This document shows positions 34,363-43,323 of a stretch of DNA of 64,000 bases, one piece after another. The position numbers and the translations under genes were made by a program. Positions within the stretch are counted from its first letter, which is position 1, and each line of letters opens with the position of its first letter. The stretch comes from Chitinophaga sp. Ak27 (GTDB lineage Bacteria > Bacteroidota > Bacteroidia > Chitinophagales > Chitinophagaceae): assembly GCF_012726295.1 (NCBI RefSeq), contig NZ_JABAOB010000006.1, positions 1 through 64,000 on the forward strand. Direction: 5' to 3'. Under the pieces are notes generated by a model. That model was not told the origin of the DNA. It did not search any database and worked only from the letters and a program-made list of their open reading frames with translations.

Positions 34363-37300
34363 ATGTATCAGTACAGCCATCATTTCCGCCATTACAGAAA
34401 AGGATTGTTACTGGCAGGATTTGCCTTCTGCTTTCTTACCGCCGCACAGGCCCAGGAGCTGAAGTATACCTCCGGAAATAATAACTGGAATGCGGATTCG
34501 CTAGGTAACCACCGGGCGGTAGTTACTTTTAACGGAGCAGCCAATGTGGCCCGCGTGGTAATCCCATGGCGCCGGCGCGATGAACATCCCGAAGCAAAAC
34601 GCATCATCATAGAGGATGCAAAAACAAAACAGAAAGTAGCCAATGTAAAAACGTTGGCGCTTACCCGTGAGCAGGGCGACATCTGCTTTGAACCTACTTC
34701 CGGTAAAGGCGAATACTATATATACTACCTGCCTTCCAAAAATGAAGGCAGGAATAACTATCCGAAAGGCGTGTACCTGGCGCCGGAACAAACTGCCGAT
34801 AATACCTGGTTGCAAACAGTTTCGGATGGCATAAAACCCAATACCACGGTGAAAGAGCTGGAGTCGATAGATACCTTCAACTCTTTTTATCCCATGGAAG
34901 TGATTGCTACTGCTGCCGAAATGCAGCAGCTGAAGCTCAAACATCCGGGGGGCGGATATATGGTATTCCCGGAAGACCGCCAGTTTCCCATTAAAATGAC
35001 CGACGACCTACCCCAGCGCTGGATAAAGAAAGGACCTTCACAGATTTTCGCCGGAATAGCCGATAAAGGAGAGTACTATGCCTTTCAGCTGGGCATTTAT
35101 GCCCGCCGGGACATGAAGGATGTACAGGTTACGTTTGGTGACCTGAGCGCCGGTAATGGCAAAACCATTCCAGCGGCCCAGCTGAATTGTATTAATACCA
35201 ATGGCACTACCTATGATGCCAGGCCGTTTAGCGCCACCGTAAATATTCCTGCCGGTAAAGTACAGGCCCTGTGGTGCGGGATTGATGTACCAGAGAATGC
35301 AGCACCGGGCATTTATAAAGGAGTCGCCGTTTTAAAGGCGGCCGACATGCCCGATATGCCTATCCGCCTCACTATCACGGTAACGAATAAACTGGCGGTG
35401 AACGGAGGCTTTAATGAGCCCTGGAAACAAACCCGGTTGAAATGGCTCAACTCCACGCTGGCACAGGATAACACCGTGATTGCACCTTATACGCCGCTGG
35501 AAATGAAAGATAGCGTGATCAGCTTATTGGGCCGCAAAATCGGTATCAATAAAGATGGTTTCCCGGCACAGATACAAACGTTTTTTACGCCTGAAATGAC
35601 ATCGCTCACCACGCAGCCCAAGAACATATTTACAGAACCGGTACACTTTCACTTTATCTCTGCTGCTACAGGCAAGGATTTGATATGGGCTCGTCAAGGC
35701 TGGCAGCTTACTTCCCGGGAAGCCGGTAAAATCAGCTGGAAAGCCATCAATACCGCTACTGGCCTGCAAATGGAGGTAAATGCAGCACTCGAATTTGATG
35801 GTTTCCTCGACTATACCGTAAAAGTAACGGCCCTGGAGGATGTAGCCCTGAAAGAAATTACCATGCACCTGCCGTTCGATAAAGGTGCTGCCAGGTATAT
35901 GATGGGCCTTAACCAGAAAGGTGGCCTACGCCCCGAAAAGATCGACTGGAAATGGGATGTGGCACATAAAAACCAGGACGGCGCCTGGATTGGAGATGTG
36001 AACGCCGGTATCCAGTTCAATCTCCGCGATGAAAACTATGTGCGTCCATTAAATACAAATTTTTACCTCCAGAAACCTTTACTGTTACCCACTTCCTGGG
36101 GGAATGGCAACAAAGGCGGTATTACTATTGGCGAAAAAGGAACCGCTATACTGGTAAACAGCTACAGCGGAGAAAGAACTATGCACAAAGGAGACGTGTT
36201 GTACTATAACTTCCACCTCATCATAACACCCTTTCACCCAATTAATACCGACTTTCAATGGGCTACCCGCTTCTATCACAGGTATCACAACCTGGATAGC
36301 ATTAAAGCTACCGGAGCAACCGTAGTGAATATCCACCATGGCAACGATATTAATCCCTGGATCAACTACCCATTTATTGAGTGGAAGAAAATGAAGGATT
36401 ATATAGAGGAGGCCCATAGCAAAGGACTCAAAGTGAAAATTTATAATACGGTCAGAGAGCTGTCTAACCATGCCTGGGAAACTTTCCCATTGCGGAGCCT
36501 GGGGCATGAAGTATACAGCCCTGGTAATGGAGGCGGCTTTTCCTGGTTGCAGGAGCATATCGCCAAAGACTATATTGCTGCCTGGTTTGTGCCGGAATTC
36601 AAAGACGCTGCCATCATTAACAGTGGGATGAATCGCTGGCATAATTACTATGTAGAAGGCATGAACTGGCTGGTACAAAACGTAGGTATCGACGGTATTT
36701 ATCTTGATGATGTGGCTTTCGACCGGGTAACTATGAAGCGGGTAAAAAGGGTGCTGACAAAAGATAATCACCCTGGGATTATCGATTTACACTCTGCTAA
36801 CCAGTACAATAAATCCGATGGGTTTATTAACAGCGCAGTGTTGTATATGGAGCATTTCCCTTACCTGAACCGGCTTTGGTTCGGCGAATATTTCGATTAT
36901 GAGCAAAATAGTCCTGATTTCTTCCTCACCGAAGTGAGTGGTATTCCATTTGGCCTAATGGGCGAAATGTTGCAGGACGGCGGCAACCAGTGGAGAGGTA
37001 TGATTTACGGCATGACTAACCGTATGCCATGGACGGAAAACTCAGATCCCCGTCCAATCTGGAAAGTATGGGACGATTTTGGCATACAGGGAAGTAAAAT
37101 GATTGGGTACTGGGTAGATAATAATCCGGTGAAGACCAATAATCCGTTGGTGCCGGCTACGATTTACCGGAAAGATGGGGGAGTACTGGTATCTATAGCC
37201 AGTTGGGCGCCGGAAGACGTGGCTGTTAAACTGAGTATCGACTGGAAAGCCCTGGGGATAGACCCCGTCCGGGCAACGATTACGGCGCCGGATATACGTA

Positions 37301-37383
37301 ATTTCCAGCGGGGCCAGGTTTTTGGCAAGGATGCCAGCATCCCGGTACCAAAAAATAAAGGATGGCTGTTAATTATTAAATAG
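34363..37383 (+). CDS. Large exported glycoside-hydrolase-like protein (DUF6067-like)
   Basis: A 1006-residue protein with a signal peptide ending AQAQE near residue 32. N-terminal beta-rich modules (to about 600) precede a likely (beta/alpha)8 barrel: 'VNIHHGNDINPWINYPF', 'HSKGLKVKIYNTVREL', 'GIDGIYLDDVAFDRVTMKR' with Tyr780-Leu-Asp-Asp783, 'IIDLHSANQYNKSDGF' and 'FFLTEVSGIPFGLMGEM', then a small C-terminal beta domain. The acidic YLDD strand end is where clan GH-D and GH31-like enzymes carry the nucleophile; here it is only a candidate. I recall this architecture as DUF6067 in Bacteroidetes. It is the only hydrolase in the locus, so it probably acts on the glycan imported by the SusCD pair. 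The substrate is not readable. Confidence 0.75.
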   Translation: MYQYSHHFRHYRKGLLLAGFAFCFLTAAQAQELKYTSGNNNWNADSLGNHRAVVTFNGAANVARVVIPWRRRDEHPEAKRIIIEDAKTKQKVANVKTLALTREQGDICFEPTSGKGEYYIYYLPSKNEGRNNYPKGVYLAPEQTADNTWLQTVSDGIKPNTTVKELESIDTFNSFYPMEVIATAAEMQQLKLKHPGGGYMVFPEDRQFPIKMTDDLPQRWIKKGPSQIFAGIADKGEYYAFQLGIYARRDMKDVQVTFGDLSAGNGKTIPAAQLNCINTNGTTYDARPFSATVNIPAGKVQALWCGIDVPENAAPGIYKGVAVLKAADMPDMPIRLTITVTNKLAVNGGFNEPWKQTRLKWLNSTLAQDNTVIAPYTPLEMKDSVISLLGRKIGINKDGFPAQIQTFFTPEMTSLTTQPKNIFTEPVHFHFISAATGKDLIWARQGWQLTSREAGKISWKAINTATGLQMEVNAALEFDGFLDYTVKVTALEDVALKEITMHLPFDKGAARYMMGLNQKGGLRPEKIDWKWDVAHKNQDGAWIGDVNAGIQFNLRDENYVRPLNTNFYLQKPLLLPTSWGNGNKGGITIGEKGTAILVNSYSGERTMHKGDVLYYNFHLIITPFHPINTDFQWATRFYHRYHNLDSIKATGATVVNIHHGNDINPWINYPFIEWKKMKDYIEEAHSKGLKVKIYNTVRELSNHAWETFPLRSLGHEVYSPGNGGGFSWLQEHIAKDYIAAWFVPEFKDAAIINSGMNRWHNYYVEGMNWLVQNVGIDGIYLDDVAFDRVTMKRVKRVLTKDNHPGIIDLHSANQYNKSDGFINSAVLYMEHFPYLNRLWFGEYFDYEQNSPDFFLTEVSGIPFGLMGEMLQDGGNQWRGMIYGMTNRMPWTENSDPRPIWKVWDDFGIQGSKMIGYWVDNNPVKTNNPLVPATIYRKDGGVLVSIASWAPEDVAVKLSIDWKALGIDPVRATITAPDIRNFQRGQVFGKDASIPVPKNKGWLLIIK

Positions 37384-37390
37384 AAATTAT

Positions 37391-37467
37391 CACGCAAAGA
37401 AACAAAGGAGCAAAGACGTTAAGTTATCTATAACCTTAGCGTCTTTGCTCCTTTGTTTCTTTGCGTG
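37391..37467. repeat. Long palindrome, perfect 28-bp arms, between convergent genes
   Basis: The left arm 37391-37418 is the exact reverse complement of the right arm 37440-37467; the 21-base middle extends the stem with one G-U pair and a bulge. The arm contains CAAAG three times at an exact 8-base spacing (37395, 37403, 37411). It fills almost all of the 90 bases between the stops of the glycoside-hydrolase-like gene (+) and the SMP-30-like gene (-), so it can terminate both. Its length and internal periodicity are far beyond a normal terminator, suggesting an intergenic repeat family. Confidence 0.9.
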
Positions 37468-37473
37468 AATTAC

Positions 37474-38379
37474 TTACTCAAATTTTCTTCCCGGTATATT
37501 TACCCGGAATATTTCTACGCACTTCCTGTCCTGCAGGGTAACATACACGGTTTTCCCGTCTTTGTCGCCAAATACCAGGTTGCTGCATTGCTTTCCTTTC
37601 AAGGGTATTTCCTGTATTAATTTTCCTTTGGGAGATAGCACCGCAATTACCCCTTTACCCCAGCGGGCTATATAAAGATTACCTACTTTATCGCATTTCA
37701 TGCCATCAAAACCGTAGTCGGCGAAAGACGCGAAGAGGGTTTTGTGGGAGATGTTTCCCGCTTTGTCTACCCGGTACTTCCATATTTTCCGCTGCACGCT
37801 TTCATTCACATACAGTGTTTTTTCGTCGGGACTTAGTTCTATTCCATTGGTGGTACCCATATTGCCTTCTAGTAAAACAAGCTGACGATTTTTAGGATCT
37901 ATGCGCCAGAGTTGCCCGGTATTGTCGGCCCATTTGGGATCTGTTACAAAGATCTGGTCCTTGCTATTGATACACAGGTCGTTAGGTTGGTTGAATTTAT
38001 CGGAGTGCACAAATACAGCTGTTTTTTTGGTCTTCATATCCACCGTTAATACATTGTGGCGGATGAAGTCGGGCAGGAACATGGTACCTTTGCTATTGAA
38101 GTGAATACCATTGGCAACGCTGCTATCGGGCAGTGTCACGAATATTTCGCCGGTACCGGTTTTGGTATTGATCTTTCCTACAGTACCATCCTGTTTGAAA
38201 TTAACGACATAAAAATTACCTGATTTGTCAAAGTTGGGTCCTTCGATATTGACCGAGAACATATTTTCTGCAGTCAGGTCGTGGGCTTCAAACACCGGCA
38301 GGTTACTTGTTTTTTGTTGTGCTAGCACGGGTAATCCCCACGCAGTCAGCATTGCGAGGAGGCATATCTGTATTTTCAT
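37474..38379 (-). CDS. Exported SMP-30/gluconolactonase-like beta-propeller protein
   Basis: A 301-residue protein with a signal peptide (MKIQICLLAMLTAWGLPVLAQ) and an SMP-30/gluconolactonase/LRE six-bladed propeller. Metal-site residues fit the family: Glu in 'IEGPNFDKSGNFYVVN', Asn in 'QPNDLCINSKDQIFVTDP', Asn in 'TNGIELSPDEKTLYVNES' and Asp in 'DYGFDGMKCDKVGNLYIARWG'. Members hydrolyse sugar lactones or related esters. It faces the polysaccharide locus across a long palindrome, so a role in processing sugar products is plausible but inferred. Confidence 0.85.
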   Translation of the reverse strand: MKIQICLLAMLTAWGLPVLAQQKTSNLPVFEAHDLTAENMFSVNIEGPNFDKSGNFYVVNFKQDGTVGKINTKTGTGEIFVTLPDSSVANGIHFNSKGTMFLPDFIRHNVLTVDMKTKKTAVFVHSDKFNQPNDLCINSKDQIFVTDPKWADNTGQLWRIDPKNRQLVLLEGNMGTTNGIELSPDEKTLYVNESVQRKIWKYRVDKAGNISHKTLFASFADYGFDGMKCDKVGNLYIARWGKGVIAVLSPKGKLIQEIPLKGKQCSNLVFGDKDGKTVYVTLQDRKCVEIFRVNIPGRKFE

Positions 38380-38522
38380 GTATTATTGGTTTTGGAGCTT
38401 TAAATTAAAAAACAATTTCAGAATTTTACGGGAGGAGTACGGAGAGATGGGTTGTTGTGTAATGAAATTATCAAGAAATAATTACCGTTATAAACGAATC
38501 GGTGGCCTGTCAACTAATTTAT

Positions 38523-38530
38523 TAATTTTG
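38523..38530 (+). promoter_or_regulatory. Promoter box TAATTTTG, 5 bases from a start codon
   Basis: TAATTTTG fits TAnnTTTG and is followed by CGCCC and the ATG at 38536; the transcript would be leaderless or nearly so. Confidence 0.65.
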
Positions 38531-38535
38531 CGCCC

Positions 38536-39588
38536 ATGATCCATGTTTCGGAGTTTAAAGATTTGGCGCAGCTGACGATTCACAAGGTAGGAAACTCCTC
38601 CAATGATGAGGCGCTACTGTGTTCTAAGGCGCCACTGCAGCTGGAGGATGAAACGATCAGCCAGTTATTGATCACGTATTTTATTCAACCATTTGCCAAC
38701 GCAGCAGAATATTTCAGGTTCCGGCATGATGCAGATCTGGAATTGAATGAAATTTTTCAATATTGTCGGCGTATATTTACTGACCAGAACGACTTCCAGG
38801 AGCAGTCGATCAATATTGCCAAACATCTATATAAACATTCCACCCATCCTAAAATCAAAGGGGGCGAGCTTTATATAGCCTACTTTAGCAAGTGTCTTGT
38901 GGATGGTGAAGAAGTGGAAGCCATAGGCATTTTTAAATCTGAGAATCGCGATACCTATTTGAAAGTATTTCTGTCAGACGAGAACTACCAGGTTAATTAC
39001 GAGGATGGAATAAATATTAATAAGCTGGATAAAGGCTGCCTGGTTTTTAACACCGAAGAATCTGAAGGTTTTAAAGTAAGTATTGTAGACAGCAACAGTA
39101 AACAAACCGAGGCGGTGTACTGGAAGGATGCCTTTTTACAGGTACAGCGCCGGGAAGATAGCTACCTGCAAACAGAAACAGCAGTGGACATGTGCAAACA
39201 GTTTATACACAATAAGCTGCCAACAGAGTATGAAATGGATAGGGTAGACCAGGTAGATTTGTTAAATAAATCGGCTGCTTATTTTAAAGAGAAAGAGCAA
39301 TTTCAGCTGGACGATTTTGCCAAAGAAGTTTTAGGACACCCTGATGCCATTGCTTCTTTCAAGGAATACCGGAATGAATATGCAAACCACTTTCAGCAAG
39401 ACATCCCTGATGAGTTTGAGATATCTGCACCTGCTGTTAAGAAACAGCAGAAAGTATTTAAGAGCATATTGAAATTAGATAAGAATTTTCATATATATAT
39501 TCATGGGAATCGTGAAATGATAGAGCGGGGATTTGATGAGGCGACCAACATGAACTATTATAAGCTATTATTTGAAAATGAGGCGTAG
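38536..39588 (+). CDS. Nucleoid-associated protein, NA37/YejK (NdpA) family
   Basis: A 350-residue cytoplasmic protein resembling the 37-kDa nucleoid-associated protein family: 'LTIHKVGNSSNDEALLCSKAPLQLEDETISQLLITYFIQPF', 'KHSTHPKIKGGELYIAYFSKCLVDGEEVEAIGIFKSENR' and 'NFHIYIHGNREMIERGFDEATNMNYYKLLF' match the family's N-terminal, middle and C-terminal signatures. The E. coli protein binds DNA and the nucleoid; the exact role is uncertain. Transcribed alone from a promoter abutting the start codon; two terminator hairpins follow. Confidence 0.88.
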   Translation: MIHVSEFKDLAQLTIHKVGNSSNDEALLCSKAPLQLEDETISQLLITYFIQPFANAAEYFRFRHDADLELNEIFQYCRRIFTDQNDFQEQSINIAKHLYKHSTHPKIKGGELYIAYFSKCLVDGEEVEAIGIFKSENRDTYLKVFLSDENYQVNYEDGININKLDKGCLVFNTEESEGFKVSIVDSNSKQTEAVYWKDAFLQVQRREDSYLQTETAVDMCKQFIHNKLPTEYEMDRVDQVDLLNKSAAYFKEKEQFQLDDFAKEVLGHPDAIASFKEYRNEYANHFQQDIPDEFEISAPAVKKQQKVFKSILKLDKNFHIYIHGNREMIERGFDEATNMNYYKLLFENEA

Positions 39589-39690
39589 ACAGGTGTAGCA
39601 GACACTAAGGGCAGCTGTGCGGTTGATTTTGTGAAGAGGGATAAGATAGCATATTTACAATTTTCTCATAAGCAAAAACCAATTGTTAAC

Positions 39691-39722
39691 AAAGGCTGCC
39701 TCGTCTGGGCGGCCTTTTATTT
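39691..39722 (+). terminator. Terminator after the NA37 gene
   Basis: AAAGGCTGCC pairs with GGGCGGCCTTTT (one G-U), followed by ATTTTT. Confidence 0.75.
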
Positions 39723-39752
39723 TTAAAATGCATGCTGCCAGGAACAGGCAAT

Positions 39753-39783
39753 AAAAAAGACAACCATCATGGTTGTCTTTTTT
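39753..39783. terminator. Bidirectional terminator
   Basis: AAAAAAGACAACC pairs with GGTTGTCTTTTTT around a five-base loop. It lies 10 bases from the ricT stop and serves the minus-strand gene; it also works on the plus strand. Confidence 0.85.
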
Positions 39784-39792
39784 ATTTGTTAT

Positions 39793-41298
39793 TTAGGCTC
39801 CCTTTTCGGGATTGCTGTTCTTGCTTTGCTGGCCAGGCTTTTTATGATGGTGCCTGGGCGGCCGTTTGTCTTGCTTAGGTCCCTGGCCCTGGGCAGGTTG
39901 TTGCTGTTTAGGCCCCTGCTGCCTTGGTTCCCTTTGTTCTCTTCCCTGATCGGGGCGGGCCTGTTGTTCAGGACGAGGCTGTTGCTCGCGTCCCTGCCTG
40001 GGCTGTCCTCCCTGGCCTTGCTGCCGTTGTTGTTGCTGCGGACGGTTCTCCTGTCTGGATCTGCGCTCCGATTGTTGTTGCCGGTTGTCTGGCTTCTGAC
40101 CACCTTTGGGCTGATCGCTTTTAGGTTGTCCTTGTGAGGCGGGCTTTTGTTCGCCCCGCTGTTGTTTTTGTTTGTCTTTATCTTTTTGTTTACGCTTCTG
40201 GGCGGTCTTCTCGAGAGATTTAAGACTGATTTGTCCCACCACATCTGCATACCCCAGATCCGCTTCCTTAGGTTTGGCTGTTACCACTTCCACTGGTTTC
40301 AGATCATCCGGTTTAATACCCTGTTTATTGAGCAGGCGTATTTCTTTGGCCCTGGAAATAGTAAGTGGATATTGTTTGTTACTGCCTTCGTAGGAGTACC
40401 ACATGAGGCTTTTGAAGATATCTCTTTTTTGGAGATGAGCTACCCCACCGGCAGTTTCGATATTATCGGCATCTTCGGGGAAGTCTTTCAGGGCATCCAG
40501 GTAGGTGTCCAGTTCATAGTTGAGGCAGCATTTCAGGCGGCCGCATTGCCCGGATAACTTTGCCTGGTTAATAGACAAGTTCTGATAACGGGCGGCAGTG
40601 GTATTTACGCTTTTGAAATCTGATAGCCAGGTAGAGCAACAGAGCTCCCGGCCACAGCTGCCGATACCTCCTACTTTTCCGGCTTCCTGGCGGGCGCCTA
40701 TCTGGCGCATTTCCACTTTGGCCCTGAATTCGGAGGCATACACTTTAATGAGTTCACGGAAATCAACGCGATCATCTGCGGTGTAGAAGAAGGTGGCTTT
40801 ACGGCCATCGGCCTGTATTTCCACTTCTGCGAGTTTCATTTCAAGCCCCAGGTTACGGGCAAGCGCTCTCGATTTAATGAGGGCTTCCTTCTCGCGGGCC
40901 TTGTTGTCACTCATTCGTTGCAGGTCATCGTTGGTAGAACGACGGAGAATTTTTTTTACTTCGGGTGTATCTTCCGCGCGTCGCTTCTTCATCTGGAGTT
41001 TTACCAGTTCGCCTGTCAGGCTCACTGTGCCAACGTCAAATCCGCTCACTCCTTCCACTGTTACCATTTCTCCTTTATCAAAGAGTTGTTTGGTCACATT
41101 CCGGAAAAAGTCTTTGCGGCTGCCATTGTTAAAACTTACCTCTATAATGTCAAATGGTGCTAAGCTATCACCAAGGGGAATATTGGACAGCCAATCAAAT
41201 ACATTCAGTCTGTTACAACCTCCTGTGCTGCATCCTCCATTACTCTTGCATCCTGACGGCTTCCCATCCACACCCGTACCACATCCGGCACAAGCCAT
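39793..41298 (-). CDS. PSP1-domain protein, RicT (YaaT)-like, with Q/R-rich tail
   Basis: A 501-residue protein. The PSP1 core carries the family's double cysteine signatures, 'GSCGRELCCSTWLSDF' and 'SGQCGRLKCCLNYELDTY', and 'RVDFRELIKVYASEFRAKVEMRQIGARQEAGKVGG'. RicT of Bacillus is part of an Fe-S complex that controls RNA decay and development. Here the first 30 residues add a cysteine cluster (five Cys in 'MACAGCGTG...CKSNGGCSTGGC'). From about residue 365 to the end the protein is a Lys/Gln/Arg/Pro low-complexity tail. The start 41298 begins this Cys-rich peptide. It lies downstream of holB, the same neighbour as yaaT in Bacillus. Confidence 0.88.
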   Translation of the reverse strand: MACAGCGTGVDGKPSGCKSNGGCSTGGCNRLNVFDWLSNIPLGDSLAPFDIIEVSFNNGSRKDFFRNVTKQLFDKGEMVTVEGVSGFDVGTVSLTGELVKLQMKKRRAEDTPEVKKILRRSTNDDLQRMSDNKAREKEALIKSRALARNLGLEMKLAEVEIQADGRKATFFYTADDRVDFRELIKVYASEFRAKVEMRQIGARQEAGKVGGIGSCGRELCCSTWLSDFKSVNTTAARYQNLSINQAKLSGQCGRLKCCLNYELDTYLDALKDFPEDADNIETAGGVAHLQKRDIFKSLMWYSYEGSNKQYPLTISRAKEIRLLNKQGIKPDDLKPVEVVTAKPKEADLGYADVVGQISLKSLEKTAQKRKQKDKDKQKQQRGEQKPASQGQPKSDQPKGGQKPDNRQQQSERRSRQENRPQQQQRQQGQGGQPRQGREQQPRPEQQARPDQGREQREPRQQGPKQQQPAQGQGPKQDKRPPRHHHKKPGQQSKNSNPEKGA

Positions 41299-41396
41299 AT
41301 TATTAATTAGTTTAAATTTTATAAATAAGCATTTCAGGTTATTCCAGTTCTTCAAAATACGTTTTTCCTTCCAGAAAAACAAAAGGCCGGAAGCAA

Positions 41397-41404
41397 CAAA
41401 GATA
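41397..41404 (-). promoter_or_regulatory. ricT promoter box TATCTTTG
   Basis: Minus-strand TAnnTTTG match in the 147-base gap after holB; predicted leader of about 90 bases, so ricT can be transcribed separately from holB. Confidence 0.6.
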
Positions 41405-41445
41405 GGGAAAAGCAGTCGATAAGCCCCTTAGCACTCCGAAGCTAA

Positions 41446-42585
41446 TTACAGAACCGGTAAAGGTTTCTTTTTAAATATATATTGGAGCTTGAGTGACAAT
41501 GCATGAAATAGCATTTTTCCGTTTGCATTCCGCTCAATATAATAGCTGGCATTATTCAGTGCATCGGCAATTTGTTGCATTTGCTCCAGGTTGGCCAGTT
41601 TAGCCAGTTTGGCCGCAAAATCCATTTCTTCCTCCGAAAAGGCTAGCAGGCTCCGATCGATATACTGCAACCTGATGGTGTGTTCCAGCAGGTTAATGAA
41701 ATAGCGAAGAAACTGCTTTTGGTTTTCCCTGCCGGTTTTGGCACTGGAAATCCCTTCAATCCATTCCTGGAGGGCTACCCGGTTACCAGTAAACAGATGA
41801 TTGAGCCAGTTACGAAGCAATTCATGGTAATCGTCGTCGGAATGTTGTAAGAGATATAGTGCCTCCCGGTAATTGCCCGCGGTAATCGTGGCAATTTGCT
41901 GTGCCCTGGCAGCCGGCACGTTGTTTTGTTCTTCCAAAGCTTTTACCAGGTCCTGCTTGGCCAGGGCATTTATTCTTATCAGGTGGGTCCTGGATAAGAT
42001 AGTGGCCAGGATCTGTTCCTGGTTTTCTGCTACCAGGATGAAAAGGGTATTGGCGGGTGGTTCTTCAATCAGTTTTAATAAACGGTTGCCTTCATTGCCG
42101 AGGTATTCCGGCATCCACATCACCAGTATCTTATATCCGCTTTCGAAGCTTTTCAGGTTCAGTTTATGAATGATATCCTGGCATTCGGTGGCCGTGATAT
42201 TGCCCTGTTTGTTTTCTGCTCCTATAAACTGGAGCCAGTCATAAGCATTACCATAAGGATGCGTGGTCACAAATTCCCGCCATTCGCTGATATAATCCGT
42301 ACTTACCGGCTTGTCTCCCGCTTTACGCGGAATAACAGGATAGGAGTAGTGGATATCCGGGTGCACAAACTGGGCAGCCTTGGTACAGGCCGCGCATTGT
42401 CCACAGGCATCCTGCTCCTGCTTGTTTTCACAAACCAGGTATTGGGTAAAGGCCAGGGCCAGGGGAAGACCACCAGCTCCCTCTGGTGCCAGCAATATCA
42501 TGGCATGACTGAGCCGGTTATGTTGAACAGACAGGATGAGTTGTTGCTTAATGTCTGCTTGTCCTATGATATCTGAAAATAGCAT
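41446..42585 (-). CDS. holB: DNA polymerase III subunit delta'-like clamp-loader protein
   Basis: A 379-residue AAA+ clamp-loader subunit: 'IIGQADIKQQLILSVQHNRLSHAMILLAPEGAGGLPLALAFTQYLVC' followed by the zinc module 'CENKQEQDACGQCAACTKAAQFVHPDIH', 'LVMWMPEYLGNEGNRLLKLIEEPPANTLFILVAENQEQILATILSRTHLI'. The P-loop is degenerate (GAGGLPL, no GKT), as expected for delta', which does not hydrolyse ATP; the arginine-finger motif reads SRT rather than SRC. Conserved neighbour of ricT/yaaT across phyla. The start at 42585 is preceded by a TATCTTG-like box. Confidence 0.9.
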   Translation of the reverse strand: MLFSDIIGQADIKQQLILSVQHNRLSHAMILLAPEGAGGLPLALAFTQYLVCENKQEQDACGQCAACTKAAQFVHPDIHYSYPVIPRKAGDKPVSTDYISEWREFVTTHPYGNAYDWLQFIGAENKQGNITATECQDIIHKLNLKSFESGYKILVMWMPEYLGNEGNRLLKLIEEPPANTLFILVAENQEQILATILSRTHLIRINALAKQDLVKALEEQNNVPAARAQQIATITAGNYREALYLLQHSDDDYHELLRNWLNHLFTGNRVALQEWIEGISSAKTGRENQKQFLRYFINLLEHTIRLQYIDRSLLAFSEEEMDFAAKLAKLANLEQMQQIADALNNASYYIERNANGKMLFHALSLKLQYIFKKKPLPVL

Positions 42586-42640
42586 GGACGCAAGATAATA
42601 AAAAGGGGCTAATCAGGACGGGGCGGAGAAGCGCTCTTGT

Positions 42641-43195
42641 TCACTGTGTCACATAACAGGCACTGTTGAAGGTACCGCTCCCCATAACCCTTTTATTGTC
42701 GGCTGTAAAGAAAAAGTTACCAGCTATTACCTGACGTTTGGTATTTATCCAACGGATAATGATAGCAGAAGAGTCGGTATTAAAGAAATCATAGCTGCCG
42801 TTAGCGTTGTAAATCCCTGCCATCACCAGCCCTTTGTGTATCGGATTGGTGCTGCCTCGCCGGAATGTAAAGGTATCCAGATGAATCGTATCATTTTTAA
42901 TGGCGTTTTGATTAAACATGCCATCAGTCACATTCAGCACTATCTTAAAGGAATCGGAAATTGATTCCATGCTCCAGTATTTAAGCCCCCCCGAATCAGT
43001 TTCCTGCCGGAAGAGAATACTGTTGGTCTGCATCATTTTGCGCGTTTGGCCATTTAGAGAAGCTGTCATGTCCATGTCAGGGCATGAAAAAGAAGGATCA
43101 TCGATGGGATGCTGGCAGGCGGTGAAACCAATAATGAAAGCGTATAGGGCCGCAGTCAGCAGCAGTGTTCGTCTGTAGGTGATTGGTTGTTTCAT
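42641..43195 (-). CDS. Conserved Bacteroidetes lipoprotein of unknown function (DUF6252-like)
   Basis: A 184-residue protein with a lipoprotein signal (lipobox FTAC, Cys27). The rest is beta-rich: 'MTASLNGQTRKMMQTNSILF', 'SDSFKIVLNVTDG', 'NGSYDFFNTDSSAIIIRWINTKRQVIAGNFFFTADNKRVMGSGTF'. The closing 'VIAGNFFF...GSGTFNSACY' resembles DUF6252 lipoproteins, where a repeated 'I-GxFxF' strand ends the domain; that assignment is tentative. The start at 43195 is chosen because it begins the signal peptide. No neighbour suggests a role. Confidence 0.7.
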   Translation of the reverse strand: MKQPITYRRTLLLTAALYAFIIGFTACQHPIDDPSFSCPDMDMTASLNGQTRKMMQTNSILFRQETDSGGLKYWSMESISDSFKIVLNVTDGMFNQNAIKNDTIHLDTFTFRRGSTNPIHKGLVMAGIYNANGSYDFFNTDSSAIIIRWINTKRQVIAGNFFFTADNKRVMGSGTFNSACYVTQ

Positions 43196-43323
43196 GAATA
43201 TAGTTGCCGATTGTGAACAGTAAATGACAGGCACTCACTTAAACGAATACACGTTTAAGCAGGCGTCTGCATAAAAAAGTTTAAACACAAAGTTGGCAAC
43301 AGGCGAAATGCCTTATCTATATT

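Noticed and set aside
39769-40137. Leucine-rich plus-strand ORF that looks like a membrane protein
   Set aside because: Antisense of the Q/R-rich tail of the RicT-like gene; CAG/CGG codons read as leucine and alanine on the other strand.
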